Of a stretch of 64,000 bases of DNA, positions 17,378-25,355 are shown one piece after another (the stretch's first letter is position 1; every line of letters begins with the position of its first letter). Source of the stretch: Burkholderia sp. 9120. GTDB taxonomy: Bacteria; Pseudomonadota; Gammaproteobacteria; Burkholderiales; Burkholderiaceae. Location: the NCBI RefSeq assembly GCF_000745015.1, contig NZ_JQNA01000002.1, positions 3,286,001-3,350,000 on the forward strand, read 5' to 3'. The notes beneath the pieces are model-generated. The model was given only the letters and a program-made list of their open reading frames with translations. It searched no databases and was not told the origin of the DNA. Made by a program: the position numbers and the translations under genes.

Positions 17378-18151
17378 TTACTCAGAAGCCGCCGAAAAAC
17401 CCAGATATTCGAAGTTCACGGGGCTGTTTGCCTCGACGAGAGAACCGAGCGCGCCCACCGACACGAGCGCGTCGACAGTCGTTTGACGATTGGACACGAA
17501 ACGCCACGTCGGCGGCTGCGTCGACGCCGCGCGTTCGTCGCTGGCCAGAAGCAACGCTGCGAGCAGATCGATGGGATCAGGCGAATGCGCAACAAAGCCC
17601 TCATTCGACACCGCAGCCTGATCAATACCCAGCAACGCACACACCTGCTGCTTGATAGCAAGGTCGCTCTCATCGGACTCGCGTGACTGCTGGATCAACG
17701 CGAACGTGTCCGCGTCGACCAGCTTGCCTGCGCGTATCAGCGGCGGTAATCCAGGCGTCCAAGCTTCGGGCGGACAGGCCTTGTGCGTTGGCGTCAGTTC
17801 GATGAAAGGATTGATCTCCGCCGGGTAGATGCGGCACACCAACGGCCTTTGTTCATAGATACCGCAACGCATATCGGGCTGGAGATTGGGGCATGGGCCC
17901 GCATGCGTGGCCGCCAGAATGGCCACGACCCGCGTCGGCAGCGAGCCGCTCATCGCAGCAAACGAACGACGACGTTTGTGCGCCGCCTGAAGATTGTCCG
18001 CAGGCGGCTCCTCAAGCCATGGCAACGCCTCGCACATTATCTGCACGCTGTCGCCGCGCTCCAGCCAGGCGAAAGCTTCCTTGACCGTCAACGGCAAACG
18101 TAGATCGTGACAGCATTTGCCGCACATCGTGCACTCGAAATCGATATCCAT
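17378..18151 (-). CDS. YkgJ-type cysteine cluster protein
   Basis: A 257-residue cytoplasmic protein with an N-terminal CTMCGKCCHDLRLPLT motif (Cys8, 11, 14, 15) and a second cluster, GPCPNLQPDMRCGIYEQRPL then VCRIYPAE. This is the pattern of the YkgJ/UPF0153 family, thought to bind zinc or an iron-sulfur cluster. The C-terminal 120 residues are less conserved and lack further Cys pairs. It is convergent with the preceding methyltransferase gene, with only 22 bp between stops. The function is unknown. Confidence 0.85.
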   Translation of the reverse strand: MDIDFECTMCGKCCHDLRLPLTVKEAFAWLERGDSVQIMCEALPWLEEPPADNLQAAHKRRRSFAAMSGSLPTRVVAILAATHAGPCPNLQPDMRCGIYEQRPLVCRIYPAEINPFIELTPTHKACPPEAWTPGLPPLIRAGKLVDADTFALIQQSRESDESDLAIKQQVCALLGIDQAAVSNEGFVAHSPDPIDLLAALLLASDERAASTQPPTWRFVSNRQTTVDALVSVGALGSLVEANSPVNFEYLGFSAASE

Positions 18152-18422
18152 ACCCTTATTGCCCTTGCGTCGCGCGACGCGGTCCGGTTGTCCAGCAGTC
18201 GGGATTAGTCGCGCGACGGCGGCGGATCTGACAGGCGGCTCGTGATTTTTTTTGCCAACGTCGGCCGGATTCCGCGGGATCGGTTCCTCACATGGCTATG
18301 CCCTGCGGGAATAGCTGTTATGTGTCGCCGGGGACTACTGCGTGGAAGGCGATTGCCTGACGATGGTTCCTCGACGTGCCACCCGGCACTCAACCACATC
18401 GCTTACGCAAGGAGCAGTCAAC

Positions 18423-19097
18423 ATGTCACTGCAAGACAAACTCGACGCCTTCAAGGCAGACTTCAAGGCGGGCAAGGCGCCGTATTTCGCACCGGCCGAG
18501 ATCCATCGGGTGATGGAGCGCGCCACGGCCGAACTGATCGCCTCAGGGCAGGCCGAACGCGCATTGAAAGCCGGCGACAAGGCACCGGCTTTCACGCTAA
18601 CCGATCCGGACGGCACGCTAGTTTCCTCGACCGAGCTGCTGGAGAAAGGCCCGCTCGTGATCAGCTTCTATCGCGGCGTCTGGTGCCCGTACTGCAACAT
18701 GGAATTGCAGGCGCTTGAGGAAGCGTTGCCGGCATTCCAGGCGGCGGGCGCAAACCTGGTCGCGATCTCACCGCAAACGCCGGTGAATAGCCGCAAGTCG
18801 GTCCGTCAGAACAAACTCAGCTTTGCCATTCTGAGCGACGCCCACAACGACGTCGCCGCCGCGTTTGGCCTGCGCTTCGCATTGCCGGATTATCTGGTCG
18901 AGTTATACAAGATGCTGAAGAACGACCTGCCGGCCGTCAACGGTGACCCGAGCTGGACGCTGCCGATGCCCGCGCGCTACGTGGTCGGCCAGGACGGCAC
19001 GATCCTGTATTCGGAAGTGAATCCCGACTACACGCGTCGGCCGGAACCCGCCGATATGCTGTCGGCTTTAGGCCGGTCTGGTGTGAATGCATCCTGA
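18423..19097 (+). CDS. Peroxiredoxin-like AhpC/TSA protein, copy 1
   Basis: A 224-residue thioredoxin-fold protein starting at ATG 18423 (MSLQDKLDAFKADFKAGKAP). The active site FYRGVWCPYCNMEL has Cys88 and Cys91 in a CPYC arrangement, as in the PRX-like2/AhpC-TSA group that reduces peroxides or acts as a thiol reductase. A helical N-terminal region of about 50 residues precedes the AhpC/TSA domain. A paralog with the same architecture lies 1 kb away at 20084, with a LysR gene of opposite orientation between them. Oxidative-stress or electrophile response is likely. Confidence 0.88.
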   Translation: MSLQDKLDAFKADFKAGKAPYFAPAEIHRVMERATAELIASGQAERALKAGDKAPAFTLTDPDGTLVSSTELLEKGPLVISFYRGVWCPYCNMELQALEEALPAFQAAGANLVAISPQTPVNSRKSVRQNKLSFAILSDAHNDVAAAFGLRFALPDYLVELYKMLKNDLPAVNGDPSWTLPMPARYVVGQDGTILYSEVNPDYTRRPEPADMLSALGRSGVNAS

Positions 19098-19137
19098 GAT
19101 GGTGAGGCGGACTTCACCGGCAAGCCGCGCGGCCGCA

Positions 19138-20037
19138 CTAGGCGGTTGGGGCGCTCAATCCCAGGGTCGCCTCAACGAAGGCGACGAACGCGCGCGCCTT
19201 CGCACTGGCCATACGACCGGTCGGAAAGACGGCCCACAGATCGACCGGCGGCAAGGTCCAGTCGGTGACCACCGCCTTGACAGCACCGCTCGCGAGCTCT
19301 GGAGCAAACATCCATTCGGATGCAATCGCCACGCCCATGTCCGCGAGCACAGCCGCACGGACGCCTTCGGCAGCGGTGACGCGCATCCGGCCGGATACCG
19401 CCACCGCCGTCTACGAACTGCCCCGTTTGAACGACCACGTCGCGCCGCCGCCGCGCTGCTCGTAGATGATCGCCTCGTGCGTAATCAGGTCGGCCGGAAC
19501 GTTCGGCGTTCCGGCCAATTCAAAGTAAGCGGGCGTGCCGACGACGATCCGCCGACTCTGCCCGATCTTGCGCGCGGTCATGCTCGAGTCGCCGAGTACG
19601 CCCATACGCAGTGCGACGTCGATGCCCTCTTCGAGCAAATCGATATGGCGGTCGTCGAGCACGACTTCAAGTGTCAGATCCGGGTGGGCGGCCAGAAATG
19701 CCTTCATCGACGGAACAATGCGCAGGCGTGCAAACGTCACCGGCGCGCACACTCGCAGTCTTCCCGACAGACTTGCGCCCGAGATACGCACGGCGAGTTC
19801 GGCCTCGTCAGCTTCCTCAATGACGCGCTTGGCCCGTTCGTAAAACTTCTGGCCGGCATCCGTGGGCGTGAGGCCGCGTGTCGAGCGCAGCAGCAAGCGC
19901 ACCCCGAGCCTTTCCTCCAGTTGCGCAATCGACTTCGATACCGCCGGTTGACCCACGTTCAGGCGGCGCGCAGCAGCGGAAAACGACCCGGCCTCGATCA
20001 CGCCGATGAAGGTCTCCATCGCAATCAATCTATCCAT
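19138..20037 (-). pseudogene. LysR regulator interrupted by in-frame TAG
   Basis: A full-length LysR gene (300 codons) read leftwards from ATG 20037 (MDRLIAMETFIGVIEAGSF). The HTH and most of the effector domain are intact up to ATWSFKRGSS, then codon 209 is TAG (19411-19413). The same frame continues as TAVAVSGRMRVTAAEGVRA to a natural end at 19138, with the normal LysR C-terminus. No bases are inserted or deleted, so this is a single nonsense change or a base-calling error. The truncated 208-residue product would keep DNA binding but lose the C-terminal part of the sensor. It is divergent from peroxiredoxin copy 2 (46 bp apart) and convergent with copy 1. Confidence 0.9.
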
Positions 20038-20083
20038 TTCGTCATTCCTCCAGGGAATGAATGATATTCAAGGAGTAACAAAG

Positions 20084-20764
20084 ATGGAACTCAAGCAGGA
20101 GCTAGTGGCGTTTCGCGCCGACTACGAGCGTACGGCACCGGCCGAGCGGATTGCGCTCTATAACGCCAAGGTGGAAGAACTGAGAGCGAGCTTCCCGATG
20201 GACCGGGTCCTCGCCGTGGGACAGGACGCACCTTATTTTGAGCTGCCCGGCGCGTCGGGGAGGGCGGTTTCGTTCGCGGAAGTTCTTCAGAAGGGCCCCG
20301 CCGTTCTGGTGTTCTATCGTGGTGGGTGGTGCCCCTACTGCAACATTCAGCTCAGAGCGTACCAACAGGCGCTGCCGGAAATAGTGCAACTCGGCGCCAC
20401 CCTGGTTGCCATTTCGCCCCAGTTGCCGGATGGGTCACTCTCCACCGCCGAGCGCAATGCGCTCGACTTCGCGGTTCTGAGCGACGCCGGCAATGGCGTC
20501 GCCCAGTCGTTCGGTCTTGTGTATTCGCTTCCGGAGGAACTACGCCAGGCCTTGCGTTCGGTCGACAAAGCGCTGCCGGACATCAACGGTGACGAAAGCT
20601 GGGAACTGCCGGTTCCCGCGACCTTTGTGATCGCTAGCAATGGACGTGTCGCTTTGTCCCATGTCGACATTGACTACCGAGGGCGCTGCGAACCCGATGT
20701 CGTACTCTCAGCGCTTCGCTCGCTGCAATCGACGGCGTCGAACGTGCGCTCACCTGCCGCTTGA
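20084..20764 (+). CDS. Peroxiredoxin-like AhpC/TSA protein, copy 2
   Basis: A 226-residue paralog of the protein at 18423, starting at ATG 20084 eight bases after AAGGAG. The active site FYRGGWCPYCNIQL has Cys83 and Cys86. Shared landmarks with copy 1 are LVAISPQ, FAVLSDA/FAILSDA, a conserved VNGDPSW/INGDESW segment and a C-terminal VDIDYRGRCEP/VNPDYTRRPEP. It is divergent from the interrupted LysR gene, the usual arrangement of regulator and target, so LysR control of one or both peroxiredoxins is likely. Confidence 0.88.
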   Translation: MELKQELVAFRADYERTAPAERIALYNAKVEELRASFPMDRVLAVGQDAPYFELPGASGRAVSFAEVLQKGPAVLVFYRGGWCPYCNIQLRAYQQALPEIVQLGATLVAISPQLPDGSLSTAERNALDFAVLSDAGNGVAQSFGLVYSLPEELRQALRSVDKALPDINGDESWELPVPATFVIASNGRVALSHVDIDYRGRCEPDVVLSALRSLQSTASNVRSPAA

Positions 20765-20782
20765 ATTACCCAAGCCGCTCGG

Positions 20783-22246
20783 CTAATCGTTCGTCGAGCC
20801 CGCCCAGGTGCCTGGCGTGCGGCCCGCCCACGGCAAACTCGCTTCGAGTTGACCTGCAATACGGAAGAGCCGATCTTCCCGACCTGCTGACGCGACGAAC
20901 TGCATGCCGATCGGCAGAGCGCTCGCTTCGTCGTTAAAGAGCGGCATCGACATGGCAGGCAATCCGGCTGCGTTGAATACCGGCGTGAATGGCGAGCTGC
21001 CGAATACGCGGTCGGTCCATTCGTGCCCGCTCATCGTCTCCGCGCCGAGTGCATACGTGCCGATTCGCGGCGCAAGATCAGGCAAGGTCGGCGTCAGCAA
21101 CACATCGTAGCGGGAGAAAAACGCTGCCACGCTTCGGGTGACGGCATTACGTAAATCAAGCGCGCGGATGATGTCGATGCCGCCGATTCCGCGTCCCGTT
21201 CGATACACCGCGAGGGTCTGCGGTTCGAGTGTGGTCGCGTCGATTTTGCGGCCGGTCACCGCGGCCATGTCGTCGATCCATGCCGCGATGTTGACTGCCC
21301 ACAGTACCGAGCTTGCGTGAACGAACGCTTCCCAGCTCACGCCTAGCGGCATTTCCGCGTCCTCGACCTCGTGATCCAGCGACGCGCAAAGTTGTGCCGT
21401 TGCAGCAAGACGTTCGAGGACCACGGGCTGAGTACGCTGGCCGCCCCAGGCCTGCGACAGCATGCCGATTCGCAAGCTGCCCGGCGGCGTGCTCACCTGG
21501 TCGAGATACCGCGATGTGGGCGGTGCGATCGTGAAGGCTTCTCCACCTGTTGCTCCCTGCACGGCGTCGAGCAACGCCGCGCTGTCACGCACCGAGCGAC
21601 TGACGCCGAGCTGTACCGCAAGGCCGTTGATGGCTTCGTCCAGCGCGGGACCGTTCGAGACGCGGCCACGCGTCGGCTTCAGACCGAACACGCCGGAACT
21701 GGCCGATGGAATGCGAATCGACCCGGCTGCATCGGTTGCGTGGGCGAACGGCACGATGCCCGCCGCGACCGCTGCCGCCGCGCCGCCGCTGGAGCCCCCC
21801 GCGCCGTGCTCGAGATTCCACGGGTTGCGCGTGGCGCCGCACAGCGCGGATTCCGTCGTGCCGCTCCACGCGAACTCGGGAATTGCCGTGCGTCCGAGCG
21901 TGACGAGGCCGGCGCTGCGAAAACGTTGCATCAGAATCGAATCCTCGGTGGGCGTGAAACCTGAGGACAGACGGCTGCCGAATTCGAGTTTCCTGCCCGC
22001 CATGGTCACGCCGACGTCCTTGATCAGGAACGGCACGCCCGCGAGCGGCGACCGACGCGCTAGCGCCGGCGCGACATCCGCAATTTCCGGCTGCCATGTT
22101 TCGATCACCGCGTTGATCTGCGGGTTCACCGATTCGCAAGCGCGAAGGGCCGTTTCGGCAAGCTCTTGCGGACTGAGTTCGCCGCGACTGACAAGATGGC
22201 CCAGACCGACAGCGTCGTAGCTGATGTACTCCGACAGTTTCATCAT
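20783..22246 (-). CDS. Amidase (amidase signature family)
   Basis: A 487-residue amide hydrolase starting at ATG 22246 (MMKLSEYISYDAVGL), with GGGAG about seven bases upstream; a start nine codons earlier is unlikely. The Ser-cisSer-Lys triad is visible: Lys76 in PFLIKDVGV, Ser152/153 in GAGGSSGGAAAA and Ser176 in DAAGSIRIPS. GatA-like and aliphatic/aryl amidases share this; no GatB or GatC lies nearby, so a catabolic amidase is more likely. It is divergent from a TetR gene with two palindromes between, and is probably repressed by it. Confidence 0.92.
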   Translation of the reverse strand: MMKLSEYISYDAVGLGHLVSRGELSPQELAETALRACESVNPQINAVIETWQPEIADVAPALARRSPLAGVPFLIKDVGVTMAGRKLEFGSRLSSGFTPTEDSILMQRFRSAGLVTLGRTAIPEFAWSGTTESALCGATRNPWNLEHGAGGSSGGAAAAVAAGIVPFAHATDAAGSIRIPSASSGVFGLKPTRGRVSNGPALDEAINGLAVQLGVSRSVRDSAALLDAVQGATGGEAFTIAPPTSRYLDQVSTPPGSLRIGMLSQAWGGQRTQPVVLERLAATAQLCASLDHEVEDAEMPLGVSWEAFVHASSVLWAVNIAAWIDDMAAVTGRKIDATTLEPQTLAVYRTGRGIGGIDIIRALDLRNAVTRSVAAFFSRYDVLLTPTLPDLAPRIGTYALGAETMSGHEWTDRVFGSSPFTPVFNAAGLPAMSMPLFNDEASALPIGMQFVASAGREDRLFRIAGQLEASLPWAGRTPGTWAGSTND

Positions 22247-22300
22247 GGAATGCTCCCAGGCGATGACAAACACGGCGGGGCCGTAGTGCCATCATGTTGA

Positions 22301-22316
22301 GATACCGGTCGGTATC
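22301..22316. promoter_or_regulatory. TetR operator, amidase side
   Basis: GATACCGGTCGGTATC: perfect 7-bp arms GATACCG/CGGTATC around GT, 55 bp upstream of the amidase start. The half-site GATACC recurs at 22335-22350, with centres 34 bp apart. Confidence 0.65.
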
Positions 22317-22334
22317 TTTGTGGGCTGGTATACT

Positions 22335-22350
22335 GATACCGACTGGTATC
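22335..22350. promoter_or_regulatory. TetR operator, regulator side
   Basis: GATACCGACTGGTATC shares both half-sites with the dyad at 22301-22316 and sits 15 bp before the TetR ATG. An overlapping weaker repeat, GGTATACTGATACC at 22327-22340, adds a further half-site. Confidence 0.65.
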
Positions 22351-22364
22351 ACTGTCAAGGCGAT

Positions 22365-23117
22365 ATGAAGAAAATCCACAGTAGTGAAAAGCGCGTGAGC
22401 GGCTCGGTGAAGTCGGCAACTAGAGCGACGGGGAAGGTGGCCGCCACGGCTCCCGTCAAGCTCGCGGTCAAGCGTGGTGCGAAGGCGAAGGCGTCAGGCG
22501 CGGTAAAGCAGGATCCACCGCGCGAGCGTGTACTCGCCGCCGCCACGGAGCTCTTTTATAACGAGGGAATTCGCGCTACTGGCGTCGAAGCGATCGCGGC
22601 GCATGCGAGCACCACGAAGATGGCGCTCTATCGTCACTTTCAGTCGAAGGACGCGCTGATCGTCGAATGGTTGCGCCAGGTCACCGCCCACTATTGGGCG
22701 GCGTTCGATCGCATCGAAGCGGCTCATGCCGACGATCCGCGCGCGCAGATTCTCGGCTGGGCCACCTTTGCCGCCGACGAAGTGGCGGCGTGGTCGCATC
22801 GCGGTTGCCCGTTCATCAATTCGATTGCGGAGTTGCCGGACCGAGATCATCCGGCACGGCAACTGATCGAGGAACATAAGGCGCGGCAGTGGACGCGACT
22901 CGCCGGACTGTGCGAAGCGGCGGGTCTCGCTTCGCCGGACGATACCGCGGCCGAGATCATGATGGTTCTCGAGGGCGCGCAGGTTGCGGCGCAGAACAAG
23001 TCGGTCGCCGAGATCGGCACCCGGCTACTGCGTATTGTTGAGGCGATTGTGACGCGACAAGCGGCTTGGGCGAATGAAGCGAAGCGGAAGCCGAAGAAAA
23101 AATTAACTAGAAGTTAA
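22365..23117 (+). CDS. TetR regulator with basic N- and C-terminal tails
   Basis: A 250-residue TetR protein from ATG 22365 (MKKIHSSEKRVSGSVKS). The HTH domain begins only at about residue 52 (RERVLAAATELFYNEGIRATGVEAIAAHA) after a Lys/Ala/Arg-rich extension, and the protein ends with KRKPKKKLTRS. Both tails resemble histone-H1-like disordered DNA-contacting segments and are unusual for a TetR regulator. The core contains FQSKDALIVEWLRQ and the C-terminal WSHRGCPFINSIAEL seen in a Burkholderiales TetR subgroup. It is divergent from the amidase gene with two operators between. Confidence 0.88.
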   Translation: MKKIHSSEKRVSGSVKSATRATGKVAATAPVKLAVKRGAKAKASGAVKQDPPRERVLAAATELFYNEGIRATGVEAIAAHASTTKMALYRHFQSKDALIVEWLRQVTAHYWAAFDRIEAAHADDPRAQILGWATFAADEVAAWSHRGCPFINSIAELPDRDHPARQLIEEHKARQWTRLAGLCEAAGLASPDDTAAEIMMVLEGAQVAAQNKSVAEIGTRLLRIVEAIVTRQAAWANEAKRKPKKKLTRS

Positions 23118-23151
23118 TCCGTGCCGGGCGTGGGTTTCCGAAAGCGGTCAC

Positions 23152-23445
23152 TCACGAGTGTGTTTCGACTATGAACATTCGGGCTTGCTGGGCTTCCTGA
23201 CGTTCGGCCTTGATCGGCGCATACCTCTCGGAATGGTAGAAGGCTTGCGCCTGGGCGAGAGTCGGAAACTCAAACACGCCAGCCATCGGCAACGGCACCT
23301 CGTCCCCCTCCAGAATCTGCGCAACAGGACCGAAATGTAGAATCCGCCCGCCTGCCTCTTCCAGCGCGGCCTGAAAGCGCGGCGCGAGCGCGGCCTGCCT
23401 GGCGGAGTCGATGACGCGCAGATTGACGTGTACGTAGGCTGGCAT
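23152..23445 (-). CDS. DUF1330 protein
   Basis: A 97-residue protein of the ferredoxin-like dimeric alpha-beta barrel type. The DUF1330 landmarks are VHVNLRVID at the start, ILEGDEVPLPMAGVFEFPTLAQ in the middle and AFYHSERYAPIKAERQE near the end. The biochemical role of the family is not established. It is divergent from a MarR gene 63 bp away, and a palindrome covers the middle of that gap, so it is probably a MarR target. Confidence 0.85.
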   Translation of the reverse strand: MPAYVHVNLRVIDSARQAALAPRFQAALEEAGGRILHFGPVAQILEGDEVPLPMAGVFEFPTLAQAQAFYHSERYAPIKAERQEAQQARMFIVETHS

Positions 23446-23456
23446 TGTGCCTCCAC

Positions 23457-23478
23457 TAATAATGCATATACATTATTA
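23457..23478. promoter_or_regulatory. MarR-type palindrome
   Basis: TAATAATG-CATATA-CATTATTA has perfect 8-bp arms around a 6-nt centre and is strikingly AT-rich against the background. It sits midway between the divergent DUF1330 and MarR genes, the usual place for a MarR operator. Confidence 0.7.
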
Positions 23479-23508
23479 TAGGAAGATGAGGTTGTCAACG
23501 AGGTCGAT

Positions 23509-23967
23509 ATGAAGGGTTTAGATCGCGAATCTTTGATGGGCGTCGAAGCGGAGTGTCCGGGCTTCCAGGCTCGTGTAACGGCGCGTGCACTCACGCGGTA
23601 CTACAACGCGTGCCTCAAGCCGCTTGGGCTGACGGCCGAGCAATTCAGCCTTCTGGTTGGGATCGGCGCAGCCGAGGGCACGACGCTCGTCGACCTCGCG
23701 GATAAAGCCGGGGTCGATCCAACGACCCTCAGCCGAAATGTTCAGAATCTGGAAAGCCGAGATCTGGTCCGCGCTACAGGCGGACGTGGCCGTGCCGGAA
23801 AGCGGCTAGCGTTGACGGCATCCGGGCGTCGACTCATGGCCGATGCGTTCCCGGTGTGGAAGATGGCCAAGGCGGAACTCGCCGGTCGCATGGGCGATGA
23901 AAAACTTCGTTCGGCAAGGCAGGCGATGGCTGAGCTAGCCCAGGCCGCGGAATCCTCGTGTGCGTAG
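23509..23967 (+). CDS. MarR family transcriptional regulator
   Basis: A 152-residue winged-helix regulator. The HTH and wing are in TLVDLADKAGVDPTTLSRNV and the following NLESRDLVRATGGRGRAGKR; flanking helices form the dimer interface. The N-terminus has Cys17 in AECPGFQARV, a position sometimes used for redox sensing in the DUF24/OhrR-like groups, though this is a guess. ATG 23509 was chosen because coding similarity begins there and the palindrome lies just upstream. Autoregulation and control of the DUF1330 gene are likely. Confidence 0.88.
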   Translation: MKGLDRESLMGVEAECPGFQARVTARALTRYYNACLKPLGLTAEQFSLLVGIGAAEGTTLVDLADKAGVDPTTLSRNVQNLESRDLVRATGGRGRAGKRLALTASGRRLMADAFPVWKMAKAELAGRMGDEKLRSARQAMAELAQAAESSCA

Positions 23968-24015
23968 CATGGCTTTGGTGGGGCGAGGTTCGAGGTCAGT
24001 GTCGGTGACTTCGAG

Positions 24016-24039
24016 CCGAATGCAATAGGCGTCGTTCAG
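24016..24039 (+). repeat. Direct repeat, left copy
   Basis: CCGAATGCAATAGGCGT, one variable base, then GTTCAG. The same 24-nt pattern, with one difference, lies at 34320-34343 in the same orientation, 10.3 kb away. The two copies bracket the accessory stretch of the window. Confidence 0.6.
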
Positions 24040-24050
24040 GTCGGTTTCGA

Positions 24051-24476
24051 TCAATCCCGGAGAGTCTTCCGCAAGAAGATCCTCGAATGACCGAGCGGAT
24101 AATCGGGCAATTCACCAAACGGAACGTAACCAAGGCGCTCGTAAAACGGCTTCGCCTGAAAGTCGTGCGTATCGAGCCATGCACTATGGCAGTCTCGTGA
24201 TAGCGCTTCCTCTTCGGCCAACTGCATGAGGTGCTTTCCTACGCCCGCGCCTCGGGCCTTTTCAGGGACGACGAGGAGGTCGATGTGAAGCCATCCATAA
24301 GCTGTTGCGCCCCATAGCCCGCCGACAACCTCATCTGTATCGTCGGTCAGCGTGATTACAAGAAGGCGAAAGTTGTTCGGACCAGCTTGGCTCTCGTTGA
24401 ATCGCCCAAGCGGGGCGGCGATTCGCGCGCGGACCGTGGTGTCTGCAGCGTCAGTCAGGGCGTATCTGAACGTCAT
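24051..24476 (-). CDS. GNAT family N-acetyltransferase
   Basis: A 141-residue protein from ATG 24476 (MTFRYALTDAADTTVRARI); the in-frame start ten codons earlier lacks conservation. The acetyl-CoA loop is LLVVPEKARGAGVGKHLMQ (R-G-A-G-V-G), followed by AWLDTHDFQAKPFYERLGYV. This is the compact histone-acetyltransferase HPA2-like type common in Burkholderiales. It lies at the left edge of the accessory stretch, convergent with the MarR gene. The substrate is unknown. Confidence 0.85.
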   Translation of the reverse strand: MTFRYALTDAADTTVRARIAAPLGRFNESQAGPNNFRLLVITLTDDTDEVVGGLWGATAYGWLHIDLLVVPEKARGAGVGKHLMQLAEEEALSRDCHSAWLDTHDFQAKPFYERLGYVPFGELPDYPLGHSRIFLRKTLRD

Positions 24477-24545
24477 TGAATGTTTCCCGTTGTTATCGAT
24501 TGTCAAAAAACGGATTGTTGTTGGTTCAGCGGTGGTGGTTACGCG

Positions 24546-24739
24546 TCAGAATACTTTAAGCGAACAGCAGTCGGCTGCGTTGTTTCCGAAAAACGGACCA
24601 ACGCTATTAGGTTGTTGGATTCGTCAAAGTACATCTGCAGGTTGAATTCGACCATGACCGCCTATAGCTCAATATCCTTGGTCGCAAGTGCGGCGCGTCG
24701 GACAACGATTTCGAAACCCCGCGGTACTTTTATCCGCAT
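24546..24739 (-). pseudogene. Decayed copy of the 88-aa gene at 30861-31127
   Basis: Read leftwards, this matches the intact gene at 30861-31127 through FEIVVRRAALATKDIEL and EFNLQMYFDESNNLIAL. Four lesions are visible: the aligned start codon is ATA (near 24733), a Ser TCG codon is TAG (24662-24664), one base is missing before GGTCCG, and 78 bp is missing near 24571 between two CCGAC repeats. The aligned TGA stop (24546-24548) survives. The lengths reconcile exactly (267 minus 79 plus 6 equals 194). About 70 bp upstream of the start is also recognisably shared. Confidence 0.82.
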
Positions 24740-25355
24740 TTGGCTAGAGCAAATGGCTAACGGGTGTCGACGATCTTCAGTGTGGTGTCGAACGGCCGTT
24801 TCTGGCAGCCGAACACGGGTTTCTGGTCGGCGCAGGCGATCGTCGCTCGCACCGTGTGGTGGACTTCCGTAGTCGACCCACAAGGAACAGTTAACTTTCT
24901 CAACAACGGACGTTACACACCGCAAGTCTTAGGCTTCCGAGGCGTTTTCCATTCCGAAGCGTCACTATGCGATTACGCGTGGCGTCACGGGCCTGTCGAG
25001 CCGCAGCGATCTGTCGACTTACGCCCGCCAATTGCGTGTGGTCGCAGTCGGCGACAATGTGAACGCCGCCGATGCAATGGCGGCCTATCTTCAACGGAAA
25101 AGACTGATTGCCGTGTCGCCTACAGCGGTGTCGAAGCCATCGCCGGCGGCCGATAAGCACGCCTCATGCTTCCTCGATCCGCGCACCCCACTACACGAAC
25201 GCAGAAGTCCTCGCGATTTCTTGCCTTTTTCCAGTCAATGGCGAGCAGCACGAGCGTCGGCGAAAGATAACTGCGACGAACACATTCTTCGAAGCACTCC
25301 GCGGTTCGGGCGGAGGAACGGTGTGGAGTGCAAGCGGTGGCGGATTCGTGTCGGA
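24740..25355. other. Gene-poor region with a possible gene fragment
   Basis: A 616-bp stretch without a supported gene. Its left end (24764-24813) is one copy of the dispersed intergenic repeat. On the plus strand, about 24930-25155 reads as a protein-like fragment (TRGVTGLSSRSDLSTYARQL, then VVAVGDNVNAADAMAAYLQ) without a start codon or ribosome-binding site; it may be the remnant of a decayed gene. I could not identify it. Confidence 0.4.
24764..24813 (+). repeat. Dispersed intergenic repeat, copy 1
   Basis: Degenerate 50-nt pattern: GTCGACGATCTT, then GTCGAACGGCCGTTTCTGGC and AGCCGA. Related copies, all in the same orientation, are at 29870, 30789, 31161 and 32285, with a half copy at 34355. 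It lies upstream of the decayed gene copy. Confidence 0.5.
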
